DNA from: Planctomycetota bacterium
Lineage (GTDB): Bacteria > Planctomycetota > UBA1135 > UBA2386
Direction: 5' to 3'
Assembly (NCBI GenBank): GCA_025459175.1
Contig: JALORC010000001.1
Span: 62,001 to 126,000 of the forward strand
Length of the DNA stretch: 64,000 bases
The number at the start of each line of letters is the position of its first letter. Position 1 is the stretch's first letter. The notes under the pieces were generated by a model. It was not told the origin of the DNA. It saw nothing but the letters and a program-made list of their open reading frames with translations, and did no database searches. This document shows positions 24,972-34,164 of this stretch, piece after piece. Position numbers and translations under genes: made by a program.

Positions 24972-27434
24972 TCAGCGTCCGGAGGACGGTTTCGAGGATG
25001 TCCACTCGTCGATCTTGGCCGCGGGGGCCTTCTCGCGAATGAGTGAAAGGAACAGCGCCCTTGCTGCGCTTGCCTCTTCTTCGCCGAGCCGGTCGGGCAT
25101 CAAGGTGATGGCGAGCAGCGCGGAGTACCAGTTGGAAGGTTCGCTCGCGGCGAGGTTGGCGGCATCGGCAAACGGCGCGCGGCCCTCGCTGAGGCAGGTC
25201 GCCAGGGCGACCTTCACGGACTCGCCGTGGCCGGTCTGCTGCCACTTCCCGAGTGCAGCGTCGGCGGCGGCGCGAGCCCCCACCGGGTCGGCGGCGATCA
25301 GGTGGCCCAACGCACGCTGGAAGTCGATCTCGCCGCGCAGCCGATCACGCACCCGATCCGGGAACGGGCCACTCGACAGCAGGTCTTCCGCCTGTCTGAG
25401 CGCGGACCGGTCTCCGACACCACCGCGCACCAAATGCACCCAGAACAGCGTCTCGTACGACGACCTCGAGTGCGGGCGCAGGGCTATGGCCCTGGTGAGG
25501 TACTCGACGGCTCGGTCGAGATCGCCGAGTCGCCGCAGCGCGACCCCGGCATTCTCCAGCAGATTGGCCGAGAACGGCGCCAGCTCTAGCCCGGTGCGGA
25601 TCGCGTCCAGGGCTTCCGAATGACGTTGCTGCATCAGCAAGGCGAGGCCCTCGAGATGAGCCGTCATCGCGGTCGTCCTGCTGCGGCGCTCCTCCATGCG
25701 CAGCACGGCCTCGTGCACCCGCCGCGCTCCGGCCCTGCGTTCGTCGACCGGCCGCTTGTCGAGCGCGTCGAGATCGATCAGCAGCCGCTGCTCGAGCGCA
25801 GGTTCGCAATCGTCCAACCGCGGGTCGAACAACCGGTCGCGCGCAACCTTGAAGTTTCGACGCCGCAGTTCGTGGAAGGCGAGCAGATAGACCTCGTCGG
25901 CCGCGGCCGGTTCGGGAGCACCATCGAGGTTCGGCGTCGACAATGACGACGCGAGTGCGTCGAGGTGGGCCCGAACCAGGAAGTCGGCGACCGATCCTGG
26001 AACCTGTCGCGCGATCGACTCGAGGTCGGCGATCGCCGCGCGGTGATCGCCCTGGTCCCACAGGAAGGCGGCACGGGTGGCCAGGATCGGCAGTGCGTGC
26101 AGCGCGTTGGCGGCAGCGCGGTCGAGCAGTTCGCGCTCGCGCGCGCGAGCCGGATCGTCGGGCATCGCGCGATCGTCGGGATTCCACAGCGTCAGCAACG
26201 GCTGCAGCCTGGACTCGGCCTCCGCATAGGCTGACTGCATCCTGTCGCGGCGGTTGCGTTGGTACTCGCCGTGGCCCCAGTAACCGACCAGGCCGAGAAC
26301 GAAAGCCAGCGAGACGGCGAGCGCGGCCAACGCCGCCGGCGATCGGCGCACCCTGCGCGCGAGACGGGCGATCGCCCCCGGATAGCGGGCCGCGACAGGC
26401 TCGTGGGCGAGGAACGCCTCGAGGTCTTCGCGCAGGTGGCACATCGACCGGTAGCGCCGGTCCAGGTCGCGATTGAGCCCCACGTCGAGGATCGCGAGCA
26501 GGTCCTTCGGCAGGTCGGGACGCAGGCTGGCCGGCAGGGCGGGATCGCGGACCGGGATCGCCGCGAGCACTTCGGCCGGGGTGCCTTCGTAAGGCGCGTT
26601 GCCGGTCAAAGCCCGGTAGAGCGATGCGGTCAGACCATAGATGTCGACGCTCGGGCCCAGGGGTCGATCGGCCCGCAGCTGCTCCGGCGCCATGTAAGCC
26701 GGCGTGCCGACGCCGCGCGCCCCGTCGGCAAGGGTCGCCTGCGCGCCCAGTGTGGCGATGCCGAAGTCGATCAGCACGGGCCCCCGGCTCGACAACATGA
26801 TGTTCGAGGGTTTGACGTCGCGATGCACGATGCCCTTCTCGTGCGCCAGTTCGAGCGCCCGCGAGAGCTGCGCGGCGTGTGCGACCGCCTCACGCACGGG
26901 CATGCGCCCCGCCTTGCCCAGCGCGGCGCGGTCCTCGAGCGCGTGCTGCATGGAGATACCCTCGAGGTATTCCATGACGATGTAGGCCTGCCCCTCGTCG
27001 GTGCGCTTGCGATCGTGGATCGTCGCGATCGCCGGGTGGTTCAGCTGCGCCAGCACCTCGCCCTCGCGCTGGAAGCGGCGCTCGTTCTCGTCGCGATTGG
27101 ACATCTCGGTCCGCAGGACCTTCACGGCAACGGTGCGCCCGAGCTCGAGATCATCCGCTTTGTAGACGGCGCCCATGGCGCCATAGCCGAGACACTCGGA
27201 GAGCACGTAGCGGCCGCCGAACACACTCCCGGTCAGCGAGCCAGGTGCTCTGGCCGCCGGACGGAACGCCGTGGCCTTGACGAGCGAGACCGCGTCCGCC
27301 ACCGCAGAACGAAGCTCCGGACTGCCCGCGCAAAGGGCGTCGAGGTCCACGGCTTCGCCACGCTCGAGCTGGTGCAGGGCATCCGCCACCAACTCTTCGA
27401 GACGATCCTGGTCCTGGGGCGAGTGCTCCGTCAC
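24972..27434 (-). CDS. Ser/Thr protein kinase with membrane helix and helical, TPR-like sensor region (820 aa)
   Basis: The kinase domain (about residues 75-343) is complete: glycine loop GYGAMGAVY, catalytic lysine K105 in VAVKVL, HRDVKPSN with D206, DFG with D223, and APE as APEQL. One membrane helix follows (about 366-387). The remaining 430 residues are helical, with TPR-like pairs such as AAFLWDQGDHRAAIADLESI and NLLENAGVALRRLGDLDRAV. This is a common planctomycete layout with the kinase in the cytoplasm and the repeats outside. The GTG start at 27434 overlaps the sigma factor stop (GTGA), so the two are translationally coupled, and the exported protein follows after seven bases. Such kinases are thought to phosphorylate or otherwise control the linked ECF sigma factor; here that is inferred from context only. 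Confidence 0.92.
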   Translation of the reverse strand: MTEHSPQDQDRLEELVADALHQLERGEAVDLDALCAGSPELRSAVADAVSLVKATAFRPAARAPGSLTGSVFGGRYVLSECLGYGAMGAVYKADDLELGRTVAVKVLRTEMSNRDENERRFQREGEVLAQLNHPAIATIHDRKRTDEGQAYIVMEYLEGISMQHALEDRAALGKAGRMPVREAVAHAAQLSRALELAHEKGIVHRDVKPSNIMLSSRGPVLIDFGIATLGAQATLADGARGVGTPAYMAPEQLRADRPLGPSVDIYGLTASLYRALTGNAPYEGTPAEVLAAIPVRDPALPASLRPDLPKDLLAILDVGLNRDLDRRYRSMCHLREDLEAFLAHEPVAARYPGAIARLARRVRRSPAALAALAVSLAFVLGLVGYWGHGEYQRNRRDRMQSAYAEAESRLQPLLTLWNPDDRAMPDDPARARERELLDRAAANALHALPILATRAAFLWDQGDHRAAIADLESIARQVPGSVADFLVRAHLDALASSLSTPNLDGAPEPAAADEVYLLAFHELRRRNFKVARDRLFDPRLDDCEPALEQRLLIDLDALDKRPVDERRAGARRVHEAVLRMEERRSRTTAMTAHLEGLALLMQQRHSEALDAIRTGLELAPFSANLLENAGVALRRLGDLDRAVEYLTRAIALRPHSRSSYETLFWVHLVRGGVGDRSALRQAEDLLSSGPFPDRVRDRLRGEIDFQRALGHLIAADPVGARAAADAALGKWQQTGHGESVKVALATCLSEGRAPFADAANLAASEPSNWYSALLAITLMPDRLGEEEASAARALFLSLIREKAPAAKIDEWTSSKPSSGR

Positions 27435-28066
27435 AGGACCTCGTCGTTGTCGGCGGTCACCCCACTCTGCTGCAGACGCACGAGCAAACGGGCGTGCAGC
27501 CGGTGGAACGCCTTGCGGGCAGCGTCCGCCGACGGGAAGCCGAGCTCTTCGGCCAGGGTCTCGAACGGAGCTTCGCCGTCCAGCCGGCGCACCAGCAGCA
27601 CTCGGTCCCGCCCTTCGAAGCCATCCAAGGTGGCGAAGTAGATCCGGATCTGCTCTTCGGCACAGAGCTTCCTGACCGGGTGGTCGCTGGCCTGCGTGTG
27701 ATCCAGCGCGCCGTCCTCGTGCTTGGTGCGCCGGCGATCCCTGCGCACGGCATGATGGAAGCGCACCAGGTCGAGCAGACGGCTGCGGACCGCCGACGCG
27801 ATGAAGTTGACGAACTCTCCCTCCGTGGCCCCGAGAAAGCCCTCCAGACTCGACAGCACTCGCCGGAAGACATCCTGGACCACGTCGCCGGTGCTGAACA
27901 GAGCCACTAGGTTGCCGGCATGGGCGCCGAGTTCGGCCCGGAGCTGTCGATGGGCGATGCGCTCGACGGTCGGGTAGTGCAGGGAACACAACGAGTCCAA
28001 CGCCATTCGGTCGCCCCGGCGGGCAGCGGCGAGCAGGATCGGGAAGTCGGAGGGAGCCGCGTTCAT
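27431..28066 (-). CDS. ECF RNA polymerase sigma factor (211 aa)
   Basis: Region 2 is recognisable in STGDVVQDVFRRVLSSLEGF and the following FVNFIASAVRSRLLDLVRF, where the DVVQDVF core binds polymerase. Region 4 is a helix-turn-helix at FETLAEELGFPSADAARKAF. The spacing and length are those of the ECF class, and the region 2 sequence resembles the groups that planctomycetes pair with Ser/Thr kinases. The ATG at 28066 (MNAAPSDFP) was preferred over one 69 bases upstream because the extra residues are unlike the family. The stop overlaps the kinase start. The promoter should lie in the 126 bases up to the phosphatase stop; I see no clear autoregulated motif there. No anti-sigma factor is encoded beside it. 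Confidence 0.85.
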   Translation of the reverse strand: MNAAPSDFPILLAAARRGDRMALDSLCSLHYPTVERIAHRQLRAELGAHAGNLVALFSTGDVVQDVFRRVLSSLEGFLGATEGEFVNFIASAVRSRLLDLVRFHHAVRRDRRRTKHEDGALDHTQASDHPVRKLCAEEQIRIYFATLDGFEGRDRVLLVRRLDGEAPFETLAEELGFPSADAARKAFHRLHARLLVRLQQSGVTADNDEVL

Positions 28067-28192
28067 TGGCTTGACGAAGTGAGGACGTGGAGCCGCTGCA
28101 CCAGCGGACAGGAGTCTAGGAAGAATCTGTGTCACCAGCCCGAGGCAATTCTCGACGCAGTACGGCGCCGCTCCGACGTCATCCAGCGCAGC

Positions 28193-30418
28193 TCACCGCG
28201 CGCCAGCGACGGCCCGCAGCTCTTCCCAGGTCGCGACGCTCCGGTCGTACAGCTCCGTGGTCGGCGGCAGCACCAGGCCGACCAGCAAGGTCGCCGTGTC
28301 GGCGGCGTCGGTCGGCTGCGCCGGATCCGTCGGTGTGCGCTTCTTCAGCCGCGCCCAGACTTCGTCGAAGCGCTGGCGGAGCTCTTCCTGCATTCGGTTC
28401 AGCTCGTCCCGAACCGCCGGATCGGGCCGGTCGGCGAGCCGCGCGAGCGGCGCCAGCTGCGCGGCGATGGCGTCGATGCAGAACCGTCGGGAATCGACCC
28501 CGTGACGGCGGAACAGTTCGCCGCGCACACCAGGTTCCTGGTCCGTCCCCCGCAGCATGATGTCGAGCAGCCGCATGGCTTGCTGCTCCGCCGGCACCAC
28601 GAACGCGCCGACGGCCGGCCGCACCGCGAGGTGCTGCTGCAGCGAGCCTCGCAGCGCCTCGGCGGTGGCCGGCCACTCCGCCGACGCGACCGTGGTCAGG
28701 TGCGCGGCGCACGACTCGATTTCGAAGGCCATCAGCCAGGCGATGCAAGTCGGTTCGTCGCACAGCTGCCGCGCCAGCACCAGCAGACCGGAGCAGGTCG
28801 CGAGCAGCTTCGTTTCGTCGCGATCGGTGATCGCCTGGTAGCCGCGCGCCATCGCGAGCGTCTGCAGACTCCGGATCCCCACCAGTCGATCGAAGAACTC
28901 CGGTGCACCTTCTTTCTCGCCGCGCGGCCCGAAGCGACAGTTCGGAATGGCCGTGGCCCGGCCCCACTCGGCGAGCGCAGGCGCCGCGGCCGCGACCGCC
29001 GCTCGCCAGGTCGGGCCGACCGCCGCGTCGCGGTCGACCCGACCACGGGCCTGGTGGTCATCTTCCGGCAACCCGTCTAAGTCCGCCCCGAACGCACCGC
29101 GCAGCAGCGTCTCCATGCGCCGGTAGACGGCGGCGGCATCGCCGCGGCGGAGGTCATGGGCCGCGAAGGCCCGCCGATGGAACTCGCGGCCGTCGCCGGC
29201 GACGAACGTCGCCACCAGCGCGTCGCGGTCGACGCCGTGGTCCGCCGTCAGCACCATGCAGCTCTCCGGCTCGCCGGCATCGAACTCGAGACCCGGCACC
29301 GCCACCTTGTTGCTCTCGATGACGTTCTGTGCCAACGGCGACGTCACCAGCTCCGGGATGTCGTAGCCGACGAGCGCAGCGGTCGGATGCAGGATCACGC
29401 GGCTCCGGTGCACGTCGCCACTGACCAGCACGACGCCCTCGATGCGCTGCGCACCGAGCCAGCGGAACAGCGCATCCCGTTCGGCGGCCCAGTTGCCCCA
29501 GCAGTCGCGCTTCTTGGGCCGCACCCCGTCGTTCCAGACCATGCCGCAGGCGAGCACCTTCCAGGTCGCCTTCGACGCGGCGAGCCACTGCTGCAACCAC
29601 TGCAGCTGGCCGCTGCCGAGCAACGACCGTTCGCCGGGGGCCAGCGGCGAGGTCTCGGTGTCGGCGAACGTGCGCGCGTCGAGCACGAACACCTCGACCG
29701 GTCCGCGTCGAAACCGTGTGTAGATGCCGCGCGCGCCGTCGCCGTAGCCGGCGTGCGCGTGGTAGGCGACGAACACCTCCCGCGCCGTGTCGCTGCCCTT
29801 CGCGGCGCCGAACGCGTCGTTGGTCGCGTAGTCGTGATCGTCCCAGACGGTCCAGGTCGGGATCACCGCGAGCGTGCGCGCAACCGGCGCGAAGGCGAGG
29901 AACTCACGGTGCCGCCGCCGACGGGCCGCGATGCTGCCATCGTCGATGTACGGCGTGTCGCCGAGCAGCACGAGCGCATCGGGGCGGCGCGCGGTGATCT
30001 GGCCCCAGATCGGCTGCTCGGGCTTGCCGCGTTCGTCGGCGCACGAGCCGAACGCGATCGTGGCGCGTGGGGCGTCGTCGCCGATCGAGGTCGTCCAACC
30101 GGCCCCGATCGCTTCGTGCACCACGGCATCGGGCGCGGTCGCGCGGATCCGCAGGCCGAAGCTCGCGCCGGGCGCCAGCCCGTCGATCGCGAAGTGCAGC
30201 GTCAGGTCATCGGCGAGCGAGGCCGTGGCCGTCGCCTGCTTCGCGGGGCGTCCGTCGCGATCGAGCAGCTCGAGCACGAAGGTGCCCGGCGCGCTGGCGC
30301 GGGCCCAGGCATGGATCGACGTCGTGTCGACGTGGCCTTGCAACGGACCATGCGTCAGCGTCACGTCCTGCGCGGCGACCACACCGAGGACCCAACCGGC
30401 GACGAGACTGCGCTTCAT
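28193..30418 (-). CDS. PhoD-type alkaline phosphatase/phosphodiesterase with helical C-terminal extension (741 aa)
   Basis: PhoD enzymes release phosphate from mono- or diesters outside the cytoplasm. A signal peptide (MKRSLVAGWVLGVVAAQ) is followed by a beta-sandwich N-domain (about 20-110) and a metallophosphatase core: FGSCADE at 123, LLGDTPYID with D154 and Y157, WDDHDY with D193-D196, and SGDVH with H337. These are the metal ligands expected for PhoD. Residues 410-741 form an extra alpha-helical, arginine- and alanine-rich domain with no relation I recognise; typical PhoD proteins stop near 500-550. The extension may bind substrate, the cell wall or another protein. It lies just downstream of the sigma factor gene on the same strand but with a 126-base gap, so it is probably a separate transcript. 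It diverges from the DUF4253 gene. Confidence 0.85.
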   Translation of the reverse strand: MKRSLVAGWVLGVVAAQDVTLTHGPLQGHVDTTSIHAWARASAPGTFVLELLDRDGRPAKQATATASLADDLTLHFAIDGLAPGASFGLRIRATAPDAVVHEAIGAGWTTSIGDDAPRATIAFGSCADERGKPEQPIWGQITARRPDALVLLGDTPYIDDGSIAARRRRHREFLAFAPVARTLAVIPTWTVWDDHDYATNDAFGAAKGSDTAREVFVAYHAHAGYGDGARGIYTRFRRGPVEVFVLDARTFADTETSPLAPGERSLLGSGQLQWLQQWLAASKATWKVLACGMVWNDGVRPKKRDCWGNWAAERDALFRWLGAQRIEGVVLVSGDVHRSRVILHPTAALVGYDIPELVTSPLAQNVIESNKVAVPGLEFDAGEPESCMVLTADHGVDRDALVATFVAGDGREFHRRAFAAHDLRRGDAAAVYRRMETLLRGAFGADLDGLPEDDHQARGRVDRDAAVGPTWRAAVAAAAPALAEWGRATAIPNCRFGPRGEKEGAPEFFDRLVGIRSLQTLAMARGYQAITDRDETKLLATCSGLLVLARQLCDEPTCIAWLMAFEIESCAAHLTTVASAEWPATAEALRGSLQQHLAVRPAVGAFVVPAEQQAMRLLDIMLRGTDQEPGVRGELFRRHGVDSRRFCIDAIAAQLAPLARLADRPDPAVRDELNRMQEELRQRFDEVWARLKKRTPTDPAQPTDAADTATLLVGLVLPPTTELYDRSVATWEELRAVAGAR

Positions 30419-30589
30419 CGCGTCATCTGACTCGCCGCGGACGGCTCACGCCATGGGCGATGCCCGCCGCGATGGAAGGGATCCCCTATGCCAACGAGCC
30501 GGCGCTGGTCTCGCTGGGCCTCGGGCGCCACCCGGATTCCGCAGCGACCGGTCGCAGCATCGGCGAGCGATTGCCGGCATCATGCCACC

Positions 30590-31405
30590 ATGACGCAGCC
30601 CCGCTCCTCGGTTCGTGGCGCTCTGCCAGCACCCACCGCCGGCACCGCGGCCGGCCAGCCGCTGCCCCCCGGCCAGCTGGTGCTGCCGGATCCGGAGTTC
30701 GCGCCCGACGCCGATGGAACGCCGGTGGCCTGGGTGTCGCGCGCGCCGCATCGCGAGGTGGCGGCAACCTGCGACGCGATCGCCCGCAGCTACGCCGAAC
30801 ACGGGCTGTGGCCGTTCGTCGCCGACACGCTCGACGCCAGCGGCCGGCCGTGGACCAGCGGCGAGTTCGCGGGTGCCCAGCCGCTGGCGACGGCAGGCAG
30901 CAACGAGTTGCTGGCGGCGCTGTGGTCGCAGGCGGTGCCGGAGGACGAAGCGGACGAAGCCGATGCGCTGGCGGAGATCGCGCCGTTCGCGGCCGCCTGG
31001 CCGGGGCTCGCGGCCGCCGGCAGCGGTCGCGACGACGACGCGGCGCTGGCCGCGGTGCGCGGTGAGCTGACCGGTCACCTCGGCCTGTGCGCCGTCAGCC
31101 GCCCGGCCCTGGTGCCCGCTGCGATCGGCTGGCAGGGCGCGGTGAACTTCGATCTCGAGCCGGGCGCCATCGCCGCCGTGCTCTGCGACTGGGAGGATCG
31201 CTTCGGCGCGGTGCTGGTCGGCATCGGCTTCGACACCCTGACGCTCGCCGTGCAGCGGCCGCCGCGCACGATCGAACACGCGACCGCGGTGGCGGCCGAG
31301 CTGTTCGCGTTCTGCCCCGACATCGTGCAGCAAGGGGTCGGCAGCATCGAGGAACTGGCCGCGGAGCTGGTCGACACCCGCCGCTGGTCGTTCTGGTGGG
31401 ACTGA
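30590..31405 (+). CDS. DUF4253-containing protein (271 aa)
   Basis: The C-terminal 110 residues match the DUF4253 pattern closely: AAIGWQGAVNFD, LCDWEDRFGAVLVGIGFDTL, then ELFAFCPDIVQQGVGSIEEL and the ending WSFWWD. The N-terminal part begins with a disordered, proline-rich lead, then PVAWVSRAPHREVAATCDAI and HGLWPFVADTLD, also typical of the family. The biochemical role of DUF4253 proteins is not known to me; some sit near toxin-immunity or antibiotic-related loci. The start at 30590 is the first ATG ahead of the family-like region. It diverges from the PhoD gene across 171 bases and converges on the beta-helix gene with a strong hairpin between the stops. Confidence 0.82.
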   Translation: MTQPRSSVRGALPAPTAGTAAGQPLPPGQLVLPDPEFAPDADGTPVAWVSRAPHREVAATCDAIARSYAEHGLWPFVADTLDASGRPWTSGEFAGAQPLATAGSNELLAALWSQAVPEDEADEADALAEIAPFAAAWPGLAAAGSGRDDDAALAAVRGELTGHLGLCAVSRPALVPAAIGWQGAVNFDLEPGAIAAVLCDWEDRFGAVLVGIGFDTLTLAVQRPPRTIEHATAVAAELFAFCPDIVQQGVGSIEELAAELVDTRRWSFWWD

Positions 31406-31408
31406 CGC

Positions 31409-31437
31409 GCGACGCCGACGCCACGTGTCGGCGTCGC
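31409..31437. terminator. Strong hairpin between convergent genes
   Basis: GCGACGCCGAC and GTCGGCGTCGC form a perfect eleven-pair stem with a seven-base loop. It begins three bases after the DUF4253 stop and ends 15 bases before the beta-helix gene stop. It could serve both directions. No T-run follows on either strand. Confidence 0.6.
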
Positions 31438-31451
31438 TGTCGGCCCGTTCC

Positions 31452-34124
31452 TCAGTAGCCCAGACGCAGCTTCAGGCCGTTGGTCAGGGCGAAGCCCGGC
31501 AGGAACGTGTCATTGCCGTTCAGGTCGAACACACCGGCCTGGCAGTAGACCGGCATGCCGGCCAGCGCGGCGGTGGCCGGGATCGGCAGCGGCACGGCCG
31601 AGGTCCCGAAGAAGTTGGTGACGACGGCCCAGGTCGCACCGATGTTCGCGACCAGGATGCTGTTGGGCAGCAGCGGGGCCGGATCGAGCGCAGCCGCGAT
31701 CACCGCGATCGAGAAGCCGCGCGCGTTGCGCAGCCCGAGCCCGAACGTCGCGTTGCCGATCACCGGCACGGCCGGGATGCCGACCGGGTAGAGGTTGGGC
31801 ACCAGCGCGCTGGTGCCGGCCGAACCGGCGCCGTACGAGTCGGCCCGCGCCTGCGGCACACCGGGCAGCACGACCACGGTGCCCGCCGCGGCGTCGCAGT
31901 AGACGAGGTCGGCGAAGCCGTCACCACCGATGTCGGCGAGGCCGATGCCCGTCGCCAGCGTGCCGGCCCGGACGATGCCGCCGGTGCCCGCGCCCTGCCG
32001 CGACCAGTTGCCGAGCACGGTGATCGAGCCGCCGACGAAGTTCACCAGCGCGACGTCGCGACGCACGGTGTCCGGATCGGCGTCCGCGTCGAGGTCGCCG
32101 GCCACCATCTCGGTCGGCCCACGATCGACGACGAACAGCGAGCGCCTGAACACGCCGGCGTCGTTGCGCAGCACGTCGACCCCGCCCGGGCCGAAGCCGA
32201 ACGCATCGCGCGAGCTGGAGACCAGCAGGTCGATGTCACCATCGCCCTCGACGTCGGTCGCCAACACGCGGTTCGAGTTGGCCGACAGCGCGATCGGACT
32301 CGCGCCGAACGCGGTGAAGCCCCCGCTGCCGTTGCCCTGGAAGAAGTGCACGCGGCCGCTGCCGGCGTCGCCCTCGGCGACGGCGATGTCGGCGAAGGTG
32401 TCGCCGTTCAGGTCCCCGACCGACGCGTCGCGGCAGGCCACCGTGAAGCTGGCGGCGAGGGTCACGGGCGCGAAGCCGGTGCCGGCCCCGTTGTTCAGCA
32501 GCGCCGCGGCCTTGCCCGGCAGCAGGCCGGCCGAACCGGCATCGGTGACGACGAGATCGTCGATCGCGTCGGCGTCCAGCTTGCCGGCGGCGAGGCCGCT
32601 CGGCGAGACCGCGCCGGCGATCGAGTGCGTGTGCAGCAGGCTGAACGAGCCGGCCCCGTTGTTGGCGAACACGTAGACCTTGTGCTCGACCAGCGACGGC
32701 GGAACGCTGACGGTCAGCACGGCCAGATCGCGGCCGGCCGCACCGTTGAACTCACCGGCGACGACCGCGACCGGAGCGCCGGCGGCGACGCCGAACGGCA
32801 CGTTCGTGACCGCGAAGGTGCCGCCGCTGTTGAGACCGAGCGCCAGCGCCGGGGTCGGGCCCTGGCTCAGCGCCGCGAAGTCGCTGTCGGTGTCGGCGTC
32901 GAGGTTGCTGACGACCAGATCGATCGGCGCGTAGCCCGACGGCAGATTGGTGACGATGCCGGGGCCGAAGCCCTTCGCCAGCGGCTTGGCCAGCGGATCG
33001 CTCGCCGCCGCCGTGCCCGCCAACGTGTGCGGGCCCGCGACCGCGAGGCTCGAGTAGTGGTTGCCGCTGTAGGTGTTGCCGCCGGCATCGTCCGCGGCGT
33101 CGTTGTCGTCACCGGCGACGGTGACCGAGAACGAGTTGTCGCTGACGATCAGGCCCGAGATGTTCTGGGTGTAGAGGCCGAACTCGGCGGTGTGCACGCG
33201 GTTGCGCCGGATGCTGCCGCTGATGGTGCTGGCGGTGCTGCCGAAGAAGTAGAGGCCGACCTGGCAGTTGCCGAAGTTGCAGTCCTCGACCACGATCGGC
33301 GAGCCCGGCTCGAAGAACAGGATGCCGGTCGCGACGGTGCCGGGCGGGTCGTACCAGCTGTCCGTGATCGTGCAGCGCCGGATGTCACACGTGGCGCCGC
33401 GGCTGATCTGCATGGCGTTCTGGGCGGCGAGGCCCAGGAACGCGTGGTTGAAGCCGTCGATGCGGCACTCGTCCAACACCACGTGCGCGTTGAAGTTGGC
33501 GACCACACCGCCCTTGCCGTACTCGTGCACCAGGCAGTTGCGCATCGTCACCGTGGTCAGGTCGGCGGGGGCGTCGCCGCGGATGTTGACGGCGAGCGGG
33601 CCCTGGATGCCGTTGATCGGGTTGGCACGCGCGTTCGTGCACTCGACGTTGTCGAGCACGGCGTCGGCGCCCGTCCCGACCCACAGCGAATAGCCGCGAC
33701 CGTTCGGCGGCAGGTTGAAGCCGTTGTCGAGCGTGAGGTCGCGCACGCGGACCGTGGCGCTGCCCTGGATGGCCAACGCGCAGCGGTGCGCTTCCGCCGT
33801 CGGCGTCGCCAGCAGGCCCGCCGGCAGCGTGAGGTTCAGGCTCGTGTGCGCGCGGATCACCGTCGCGCCCTGGCCGGCGCCGACCAGGGTCAGCGTCTTC
33901 GTGCCGAGGACGACATTGCCCTGTTCGTCACCGTACGTGGCGGCGATCAGGCGAATCACGTCGCCGGCGGCGGCGACGGCGGCGGCGTGATTGATGGTCT
34001 GGAACGGCGATGCCGAGGTGCCGGGATTGGCGTTGCTGCCGGTGGGGCTGACCCACCATTGCGTCTGCGCCGTGGCGCTGGCCATGGCGAACAGGGAGGT
34101 GACGACGAAACAGAGGCGCTGCAT
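31452..34124 (-). CDS. Exported beta-helix plus seven-repeat FG-GAP/VCBS propeller protein (890 aa)
   Basis: A signal peptide (MQRLCFVVTSLFAMASATAQ) leads into a DUF1565-type beta-helix, opening WWVSPTGSNANPGTSASPF, to about residue 395. From about 400 to 750 come seven FG-GAP/VCBS-type repeats with calcium-loop cores: LDADTDSDF, FNGAAGRDL, LDADAIDDL, LNGDTFADI, VEGDGDIDL, LDADADPD and IGGDGFADL. Seven repeats fit a closed seven-bladed propeller as in integrin alpha chains. The shared C-terminal module opens at about 768 with YGAGSAG and ends TNGLKLRLGY. The AAGGAG ribosome binding site six bases ahead of 34124 fixes the start. It is the second gene of a tandem pair, 40 bases after its paralog, so both are likely on one transcript. 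The ligand is unknown. Confidence 0.85.
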   Translation of the reverse strand: MQRLCFVVTSLFAMASATAQTQWWVSPTGSNANPGTSASPFQTINHAAAVAAAGDVIRLIAATYGDEQGNVVLGTKTLTLVGAGQGATVIRAHTSLNLTLPAGLLATPTAEAHRCALAIQGSATVRVRDLTLDNGFNLPPNGRGYSLWVGTGADAVLDNVECTNARANPINGIQGPLAVNIRGDAPADLTTVTMRNCLVHEYGKGGVVANFNAHVVLDECRIDGFNHAFLGLAAQNAMQISRGATCDIRRCTITDSWYDPPGTVATGILFFEPGSPIVVEDCNFGNCQVGLYFFGSTASTISGSIRRNRVHTAEFGLYTQNISGLIVSDNSFSVTVAGDDNDAADDAGGNTYSGNHYSSLAVAGPHTLAGTAAASDPLAKPLAKGFGPGIVTNLPSGYAPIDLVVSNLDADTDSDFAALSQGPTPALALGLNSGGTFAVTNVPFGVAAGAPVAVVAGEFNGAAGRDLAVLTVSVPPSLVEHKVYVFANNGAGSFSLLHTHSIAGAVSPSGLAAGKLDADAIDDLVVTDAGSAGLLPGKAAALLNNGAGTGFAPVTLAASFTVACRDASVGDLNGDTFADIAVAEGDAGSGRVHFFQGNGSGGFTAFGASPIALSANSNRVLATDVEGDGDIDLLVSSSRDAFGFGPGGVDVLRNDAGVFRRSLFVVDRGPTEMVAGDLDADADPDTVRRDVALVNFVGGSITVLGNWSRQGAGTGGIVRAGTLATGIGLADIGGDGFADLVYCDAAAGTVVVLPGVPQARADSYGAGSAGTSALVPNLYPVGIPAVPVIGNATFGLGLRNARGFSIAVIAAALDPAPLLPNSILVANIGATWAVVTNFFGTSAVPLPIPATAALAGMPVYCQAGVFDLNGNDTFLPGFALTNGLKLRLGY

Positions 34125-34164
34125 GAAAATCTCCTTCTTGGCGAACTTGGCGAGGGACGGACTC

